Source: Allomyces macrogynus ATCC 38327
Lineage: Eukaryota > Blastocladiomycota > Blastocladiomycetes > Blastocladiales > Blastocladiaceae
Length of the DNA: 59,600 nucleotides
Direction: 5' to 3'
Assembly: GCA_000151295.1 (NCBI GenBank)
Contig: GG745331.1
Coordinates: forward strand, 1,722,265 to 1,781,864
Below, piece by piece: positions 52,785-59,600 of the stretch. A program made the translations under genes and the position numbers. The first letter of the stretch is position 1. Every line of letters begins with the position of its first letter. Under the pieces are notes generated by a model. The model saw only the letters and a program-made list of their open reading frames with translations. It was not told where the DNA came from and made no database searches.

Positions 52785-54912
52785 ATGTCGGCCATGGACG
52801 ACGTCAAGGTCTACTGCTTTTCAGGCCTCGTCAAGCACGCAAATCTCGTCAACAAGGTCTACCCGCAGCGCGCGGGCGACGAGCCCGTCCCACAGGCGTC
52901 GCACCTCGCCTACCTCGTCTTTTACGCGCAGCACCGGCCAGAAAAGCTCGCCAAGGTCGCACGGTACCTCGGCAAGCGGTACCGCTGGGACGCTTCCAAG
53001 AACCGCACGGGCTTCCACCTTGTCACGCTCGCCATTCTAAATGCCCTCATTGACGCATGCCCGGCCCACCTGCCGTACTTTGCGCGCGACGCGATTACGA
53101 TCTTGCTCGATGTTGTGGACCGTGCTGCGGGGACGAGTCCGGACTTGTTGGCCGTGGCGACCGTCACGTTTATCAAGTTCAATGCGCACTATGACGGATC
53201 GCTCGATGCCGACCCGACGTTTGCGCCGTTATTTCTCGCGCTTGTCGACAAGTATTGCCAGCTCGCCGTGGTCGCGCCGAAACCAACGAGTCCCGCCGAG
53301 TCGGCCTCGCCAACGTCGTCGCCCACGTCGCCGGCATCGCGCGATTCGTCGGGCAGCAACCACGTGCACGAGTATGTGTGCTCTGATCACTGCTTGTTCC
53401 CACTCCTTGGTTGGCCTCTGACGGCCTGCCCACAGAATCACGCTCGCCGGCCTCGAGGGCCTCAAGGCCATCGCCTACTCGCCCTACCTCTTCACCTCGT
53501 CGAAGTGCGAACGGTACACCTCCAAGCTGATCCCGGCTTTACTCGCCAACCTGCGCGCCAAATCCACCACCGGTACCTCCCCCACCAGCAGTCCACGAAC
53601 ACGTGCCGCCGCGGCGGACGACAGGTACGCGCGGCTCACGGCGCACCGGCGCATGTCCGTTTACGACGACCTGTTGGGGGACGACGAACTGGCCGAAATT
53701 GCGCTGACGGCGTTACAGCGGCTCGTGCGTGCGGCGACGGCGTCGGCGATCGCACATGTGATCTTGCCCGTGTTTGCGTTCTTGGACGCGAATGCGAAAT
53801 GGAACGAGGCGCCGTTCGTGACTCTGGTGTTGAGGTCGACGATTGCCGTGTCGTCGGTACGTTTGAACCCCTTGCTCTGCCTCGTCGAGCAATACTGACC
53901 ATTTTTGACCCACAATAGATCCCGACGCAAACCATCATCCTCGGGCAAATCCTCAACCGGCTCAACATCCCGACTTTCGCACACAAAGCGCGTCTCCTCT
54001 CTGTCCTTCCGCAAACGCGGCTCGCCATGCCCTGTCTCGCCATTTCGCAGGCCGACGTCGTCGACTGTCTCGTGCGCAACGCCGCCGAACAACCGGTGCA
54101 CGTCGCTCGCGCACTCGCGTGGCTCACGACCGAATTCGCGACCGCGAATGCGTTACGAGACTGTCTTGCACTGATCACCGCGCGGATTGCCGCACCGTCG
54201 TTGCTCGGATCTGTGTTGGCGGTACTGGAGACTCTGGCGGGGATCGCGCCGGACTCGACGCCGCCGCCCGTGGACCCGCCGTGGCTTGTGATGGACCAAC
54301 TCGATCCTTTGTTCCCGCTGCTCGACGGGCCCGATTCCGGGTTGGCAGTGCGGACCGCGGCACTGCTCGCGCGGGCTCCGCCCGCCCCGACGACCGCCCT
54401 CGCTCTCGCGCTGGCGCCCCACGCCGCGAACCTCGCGGACCGCGACCTCGCCGTCACTTTACTCGACCGGCACGCTGCGCGGTGCGTTCCCGCGGCACTC
54501 GCCGATCTTGACACCTCCGCACCCGCAGTCGCGACCGCATGGCGCGCGCACATGGCCGCGGACGGCCGCGCGAGTCCACCGCCCGCACCCGCGGCCGAAG
54601 TGGGATCGTTGGGGGTCGGGCCGGCGGGTGCGAGCTCGGAAACGTTGCAGCGACTGTATAAGCCGCGGTCGATGCTGCAGTTCCAATCGCTGGATCGGAA
54701 GCCGACGACGGACGAGTTTCGCGCGATTTTGGATGGAAGGCCGGTGTTGGAGCGGCCGGTGTCGATGGGGCCAGATTGGGCGTTGCCGGTACGTACTGAC
54801 GGGAAGGTGCGGATGGACAGGGTGGATTGGACGGGAATTGACTGATGTGGTTGCGGTGCCGCGCATGTAGTCTGGCGAGCTCGACCTCGACGACGTGCTC
54901 GACAAGGTGTAG
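52785..54912 (+). CDS. EFR3: EFR3-like plasma-membrane scaffold for PI 4-kinase
   Basis: Four exons (52785-53371, 53436-53856, 53919-54788, 54871-54912) stay in frame for 639 residues. The N-terminus FSGLVKHANLVNKVYPQRAG leads into SHLAYLVFYAQHRPEKLAKV and ARYLGKRYRWDASKN, the hallmark of Efr3, including Cys or basic residues for membrane contact. Helical repeats follow, e.g. FHLVTLAILNALIDACP, ITLAGLEGLKAIAYSPYLF and RRMSVYDDLLGDDELAE. The last 42-nt exon adds SGELDLDDVLDKV. Efr3 anchors the type III PI4-kinase Stt4 with Ypp1 at the plasma membrane. The protein is shorter than yeast Efr3 (782), mainly in the C-terminus. Its convergent neighbour encodes a type II PI4-kinase. Confidence 0.82.
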
Positions 54913-55415
54913 CAGGCCGACCCTCTTTGATGCCGCCGAAGCCGGTAATTGCCGCGATGCTGCTGCGAACCACGTTGCGGCGTCAGCGCGCTGCCGCTAC
55001 GCGAGCAGCGCCGTGTGGCACGGTCCCGTCGCTGCGCGGGCACCTGGTACACGCGCGGTACCCAAGTTGACTCAGTCGCGGCACCGCGCACACAGCGACC
55101 GCCTCTGCGCCATGCGCGAGAGGTATCCTCCGGCGTGTGTGCTGCGAATAGAGACAGCGTTCACCCATCTTTTGCTTGACATGTCGATGTTATGCCGTGG
55201 GCAGCGTCGGGATTGAGTGCAACGCTTAGCCAACCTCAGCGTCAGTTCTTGACTGCTAGCACGAATGAGACAGCCTCCAACACAAGAACAAGACGGAAGG
55301 AAACCAGATCACTCGGGAAAACAAATTCCATTCCGACGGCAGGCTGTTCACGCCCGCCCCCACCCTCTCCCCTCCCCCACCTCACCTCTCCCTTCACCTC
55401 CACGACTCTTTTCCA
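54913..55415. other. Intergenic between convergent EFR3 and PI4K genes
   Basis: About 500 nt, with a pyrimidine-rich stretch (55350-55410). Shared 3' flank; no gene. Confidence 0.5.
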
Positions 55416-58139
55416 CTACCAATTTCTGGGAACCACGGCCGACGCTTCGTCTCTAAGACCACATTCCGCGCGCGGGACATAAACGTGATCCCGCCACTCT
55501 TCTTCTTCTGAGAGGCGGGGGCCACATCGCACGGAACCCGATCTCACGTGCCCGCCCGCCGACCGCGCGCGCGTCCGTCGACGGCCTGCGGCGGATGCGG
55601 ACCGTGGCCGCAGGTGGCGCGCGGAGGGACCGTCTTCGTCCTCGACCCAATCGTCGTCGTCATCCGACGCAGACTCCCCCACGTCGTCGCCGTCGTCGTC
55701 GTCGTCGGTCGCGTCAAAGTACTCCCCGGCCACATGCACCGCGTCCTCATCGTCTTCGCCGTAGGCGCCCGCGGCGCGCGCCGCCCCCGGCGCGTCCAGC
55801 GGCCGATACCCCGCCCTTGAATTATTCCCGCGGAACCCCCGCGCAACGGCGGCGCGGGCCGCGTCCAATCCCCTGCGTGCGGGGAGTGGCGGGTGCCGCA
55901 CGACCAAGATGGGGGTGCGGAACCACAAGTCCCACGGTGACCCACCGGCGTCGAGACATTGCAGGAGGTTATAGATTTGGCCGCGGACCACAGCCATTTG
56001 CGCTTCGAACGCGTCGGTGTCGAATCCTGCGTCGATCGAAAAGAGCTCGCGCAGCTCGGTGCGAGTCCGGGACCACCACCGCGGGTCCCGTAAGAGTTGT
56101 GCGGTATATGCGGCGAGGGACGGCTGGTAGGGCAGTTTGGCGAGCGGCATGTAAAGCCAGCCGTACGGGTAGGCTAGGGTGGCGAGACGCGTCAGGGGGA
56201 CACGGCCTGCGGGATGCGAGAGAGAACAAGAACAGAAGACAAGACGTACACCGCCACTTATCTGGATGCTTGAACGGGAACGCGAGCCCGTGGTCAATCG
56301 CAGCCACTTGAATCCTCCCATCGGCGTACTTGATCATCCAGTTATCGAGGCCGCGGTCGGTATTGCGCATCAGGTAATCCAAGATCGTGAGCCGCTGGAA
56401 CTGGTTCACAAACGAATCGTATGTCGCGTCGTCCCAAATCCCTTGGTACCCGGTCGTCACTGGCGGCGAGTCCCCCATCAACAGCGGCTGCTGCTGCTGC
56501 GACCCCGCGATCCCGCTGTAACTCCCATCCAAACTCGCATCCAAACTCGCGAGCGGGGTCATATCAATCCTCGTTTCTGGCACCCCTGCATCAACGTTCG
56601 CCGACGACGATGGCCTTGACGCACCGAGGCGGGCGGGGGACGACGTGGTCGAACTGGACGCCGACGCGGATGCACCCGCCGCTCCGGCCGCGGTCGGCGA
56701 GGAAGTGCGCGGGTCCGGCGGGAGCGGGTGAATTTTCAAGAAAATCGACGCGTCCTTGAACCCGCGCAAAAACAGCTGAAACGACCCGGTTTTCAACGGC
56801 AGTTGCTCGGCGCGGCGCACGTGGCGGTACCGTTTCGGGTAGTGGAACGCGGGCGAGGCCAGCGAGACAACACGGGTGCGTGGGACGAGGCCGAATCCGA
56901 GCCGGTCGTCGAGGAGCGACGCGCCGGCTTCGGACAGGTAGCCTAAAAGGTGGCATGGGGGCCGAGAGTGGATCAGTGTCTGCTCGACGCGAACCGGGGG
57001 ACGGTGCAGAAAACGCGAGAGAGAATACACACCGACATTTGGGATCAAGCAGCTGCGACCGAAACAGCAGAAAAAGAAGTTGCGGTGCAACCACTTGGTC
57101 CATTTCGGGTTCAAGTCGCCATAGGGCTCCTCGTCCTTTGGCTTGAAGACACCGACAATCTGGCCGTCGACGTTGCGGCAAAAGTAGGACCCGGACGAGC
57201 CTTGGCCAATGCGCATTCTAAGACACGCGTCGTGCCGCACGTAACGTCAGCAATCTGCGCGCGCGACGCGATCGATCCATGAATGAAACGCAACGTACGG
57301 CTGCGCATCGTCGTCGATCGCGGCACGCACCGACTCGACCATGCCCGCGTACTCGTCGTCCGACACAAAATCGAGACACGGCGGGGGCCGCACGACCACG
57401 GGGGCCGCACTTGCCGCTGCCCGGCCCGGCGGCTCCATGGCCGTTGGTACGACCGCGGGCATCGGCGGCGTCAGGGGCAGGAGGGATCCTCCTGCCCCGG
57501 CCGGTGGTGGTGCCGGCGCGGAGAGCTTATTCGGCGTTCCGCGCGGATGCTGCGCGAGCCCGTCGAGGAAAAGCAGATCGTGCGGCGACGCGGCGAGCGG
57601 CGGCGTAATCGCGGACAAGGACGGAAAGAGTGCCGGTCCGAGCGGGACGGGCACGCCGCGCAGCGAGCTGTTGGCGGCAAATAGCGTCGTCGGCGAAGGT
57701 GTGGGTACGATCGCGGATGACGACGCCGCTGGCGCAGGGTCGGGCGGGACGCGTCGTGCGCTCGCAGTCGAGAGTCCCGAATCGTCGCTCGTGGAGACGG
57801 CCTGCATGGCGAACAAGGTCTGCGACGCGTAGAGGTTGTCGACAAGGGGCAGGGACGTGGATGAGCCGGACGGTAGCAGGGCGAGCGCCGACGCGTTGCC
57901 GAGGGTCGCGGGTAAGTCGTCGTCCTCGGGGATTGGGCTGGTGCCGTTGGCGCCAAAGGCGTGCGCGTCGTCGTTGCCGTCGTTGTCGACGGTGCTCGTT
58001 TCCTGTTGACGGGGGGTCGGAACGGGCTGATCAGCGCAGGCATCCACGCGGCAGCATCAGTCGAAGGTCGACTTACCGAGGCGGCCATGGGCAGGCTCGC
58101 GTCGCTGGCGAGGCGTGTCGACGTGGGCCGCTGGTCCAT
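55416..58139 (-). CDS. LSB6: Type II phosphatidylinositol 4-kinase (Lsb6/PI4K2)
   Basis: Exon 1 (58139-58077) uses a perfect GTAAGT donor. Exon 2 begins at 58026 with a Ser/Pro/Ala-rich N-terminus, and an 81-nt intron (about 57312-57232, GTACGT...TTAG) removes an in-frame TGA. This rebuilds AIDDDAQPMRIGQGSSGSYF, the glycine-rich loop. Then VFKPKDEEPYGDLNPKWTKW carries the ATP-binding Lys and GYLSEAGASLLDDRLG follows. LTILDYLMRNTDRGLDNWMI holds the catalytic Asp, and VAAIDHGLAFPFKHPD the metal-binding DHG motif. A Ser/Ala insert sits between the lobes, after GSFQLFLRGFKDA. The C-terminus has a long Asp/Glu-rich tail. The enzyme makes PI4P on Golgi, endosome and vacuole membranes. FCCFGR supplies the Cys-rich palmitoylation segment. 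It is convergent with EFR3. Confidence 0.9.
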
Positions 58140-58279
58140 GGCGTCTTGTAAGATTGTTTGGCAGGATGGCGTTGGTGAATTCGGTGCTTGCGGCGCGGAT
58201 GCAGGAGCGTGGCGCTCGCGCTCACGGTGTGCGGCGAGTGCGGCAACTTGGCGGTCACTGGCAGTCGGTGCACCGACTC

Positions 58280-58320
58280 GGTCGCGAGTAATTACGGTCG
58301 CGAGTAATTACGGTCGCGAG
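58280..58320 (+). repeat. 16-bp tandem repeat, about 2.6 copies
   Basis: GGTCGCGAGTAATTAC occurs twice in perfect tandem (58280-58295, 58296-58311), followed by GGTCGCGAG. It lies about 140 nt upstream of the PI4K start codon (minus strand), so it may be a promoter element. Confidence 0.8.
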
Positions 58321-58664
58321 CACGACGACGGCGACGACGGCGACACGGCTGGCCAGCGTCGGCGGCCCTTGCGGACGGCGCGGTTGGCGCGGACGAGCCG
58401 CCGCGCGGGAGGCAGCACTCGGACGCCTGCCACGCAGGCCGCGTGACCGCGCCGAGGCGCCGATGCTTCCAGAGCGGATCGCCGGCCGCTCCGCATCAGC
58501 GCCGGCATCACGCTCACACGCGGCGCGACAACGGCTCCTGCTTTGGAGGAATGGATGGAAGCATGTATTGACTACAGAATGATGCATGCTCTTTGCGGCG
58601 CACTCGCCCGCCTGCGCGCGCTAAACGACGAGCTCCTCCTCGGCCGGCGCGCGTCTTGCCTCTT

Positions 58665-58710
<46 letters not shown>
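58665..58710 (+). repeat. (TCG)n microsatellite
   Basis: About 15 uninterrupted TCG triplets. Confidence 0.95.
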
Positions 58711-58713
<3 letters not shown>

Positions 58714-58793
58714 ATCGTCCGCGGTGCCCGCGTGTCTCACCGCGGCCCGACTTCGGCCTTGATCGCCTGCACCGCGCTCCCTGTACTTGCCGC

Positions 58794-59315
58794 TTAGATC
58801 CCGAGCTCCGCCCCAACCGGCGCCGGTCCATCGCGCCCCTCGACCGCGCCCATATTAAACGGCACCGTGTCATCCGAATCGCGCGCAACGTGCTGCGCGT
58901 CCTGCGTATCCATTTCACGGCTTGCCGCCATTGTCGTCTGCCCCTGCGCACCGGTTCCGGTGCCGGCAACCATCCCGCCCTCGAGCGGCACAAACATGGC
59001 GACCAGTTCCGAATCGTGATCGCGCGGTGGCGCGTGGGGGTGGTGCGTGTCGGTCGCCCACTCGGCATCGTGCGTCGCGCCAGACTGCGCTTGGATCGCT
59101 TCGTGCCGCGCGGCAACGTGCCGGTGTGGAGCGTGCCCACCGGGGGCGGCGGATTGGTCGGCGGTGCGCGCGGACGCGTCGGAAGACGACTCGAAGAAGA
59201 GTGGCGGCAGCGGCATCAGGCCGAGCGCGGCGGCGCCGAGAGTGGCCAGCTTGGAGGCCGTCGACTGCGTGGCTTCCTGGTGCGGGCCGTGGCCGTGCGC
59301 GGTCGGGTTCGACAT
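58794..59315 (-). CDS. Hypothetical protein, His/Ala-rich with one hydrophobic segment
   Basis: A single-exon ORF of 173 residues from ATG 59315 (MSNPTAHGHGPHQEATQSTA). Around residue 20-45 it has SKLATLGAAALGLMPLPPLF, a possible membrane-associated segment. A His-rich stretch and an acidic C-terminus (REMDTQDAQHVARDSDD) follow. The frame is open upstream to 59573, but that part is Pro/Arg/His noise. I do not recognise a family. The ATG is in a good context and the protein-like composition is confined to the chosen ORF. Confidence 0.45.
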   Translation of the reverse strand: MSNPTAHGHGPHQEATQSTASKLATLGAAALGLMPLPPLFFESSSDASARTADQSAAPGGHAPHRHVAARHEAIQAQSGATHDAEWATDTHHPHAPPRDHDSELVAMFVPLEGGMVAGTGTGAQGQTTMAASREMDTQDAQHVARDSDDTVPFNMGAVEGRDGPAPVGAELGI

Positions 59316-59600
59316 GGTGGTGGAAGAGGGCGGAGGGTGGTGGTGGTGTGGGGATGAGATGGGTAGATGAGGTCGACGAGGTGTCGTGAAGGTGGGGGGA
59401 GAGAGAGTGGGCGCGCGAGCGGGCGCCTCGAGATGAACGAGTGGGGGAGGAGTGCAAGAGAGGTGCGCGACAGCGATGCGTGCTTGCTGTCGCGTCGACA
59501 CAGTGGTCGCGTCGCGTCGCGAACGCGCCCGACGCCGATCAGAGCGCCGCTTGGCCAGTCTTGCGCTCTTCATCGCGCCGGTCCCACACGGCTCACTTGG
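59316..59600. promoter_or_regulatory. Upstream region of the 58794 gene, window edge
   Basis: About 285 nt with GTGG/GGGA-rich leader sequence just before the start codon (59316-59420). No further gene is visible before the window ends. Confidence 0.4.

Larger units (their letters stand above)
58140..58793. other. Intergenic: PI4K promoter and 3' side of the 58794 gene
   Basis: About 650 nt, GC-rich, with a 16-bp tandem repeat and a (TCG)n microsatellite (listed separately). No gene seen. Confidence 0.45.

Noticed and set aside
57247..57249. TGA read as a nonsense mutation in the PI4-kinase
   Set aside because: An 81-nt GTACGT...TTAG intron removes it and restores the family sequence exactly.
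1..59600. tRNA, rRNA, CRISPR arrays, bacterial-type operons
   Set aside because: I looked for T-loop motifs, rRNA signatures, and spaced direct repeats and saw none; genes are spliced and eukaryotic. A tRNA scan could still find one I missed.

Overview
This window looks like nuclear DNA of an early-diverging fungus. The sequence is clearly GC-rich. Genes are closely packed on both strands and broken by many short introns (about 35-100 nt). Splice donors are mostly GTRCGY or GTTCG and acceptors YAG. The gene set is fungal: EFR3, a RUA1/DUF4451-type regulator, a SLM-like PH protein, QCR10, PRP6, TRF4, GET4, and a Ty3/Gypsy chromovirus. A complete phytochelatin synthase fits basal fungi better than most Dikarya. 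A Blastocladiomycota-type chytrid (Allomyces-like) is my best guess, but it is inference only. There is one assembly gap of Ns (32689-33468).

Layout. 1-19.2 kb: a LIM protein converging on a mitochondrial HAD hydrolase with overlapping stop codons; a Met/Gly-repeat protein; a SLM-like PH protein diverging from a vacuolar-type amino acid transporter; a diverged tandem duplication (about 7.96-9.62 kb) that copied the transporter 3' end and the promoter and start of a small gene; an Ala/Pro/Ser-rich single-TM protein; phytochelatin synthase diverging from QCR10; CUZ1 converging on GET4. 19.5-25.5 kb: a nearly intact chromovirus (two 169-bp LTRs, 5-bp target duplication, one gag-pol ORF) inserted between the divergent genes GET4 and TRF4. 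25.6-32.7 kb: TRF4, AHA1, a PP2C phosphatase and a KH-domain RNA-binding protein cut by the gap. 33.5-36.5 kb: no convincing gene. 36.5-43.9 kb: a very Gln-rich RUA1-like regulator converging on PRP6. 44.1-44.7 kb: a decayed copy of the 3' end of the 10.4-kb TM gene. 45.6-51.8 kb: two tandem paralogs of an unrecognised multi-TM family. 52.8-58.1 kb: EFR3 converging on a type II phosphatidylinositol 4-kinase. 58.8-59.3 kb: a hypothetical protein.

How the genes relate. Most are housekeeping genes with no operon-like logic. One loose theme is phosphoinositide biology at membranes: EFR3 and PI4KII are neighbours and the SLM-like PH protein is in the same window. Another is RNA processing (TRF4, KH protein, PRP6). 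The features most worth a second look are the tandem multi-TM paralogs, the retroelement in the GET4/TRF4 promoter, the two segmental duplications with pseudogene remnants, and the fungal phytochelatin synthase. Splice sites were chosen by hand from phase, motifs and family conservation.
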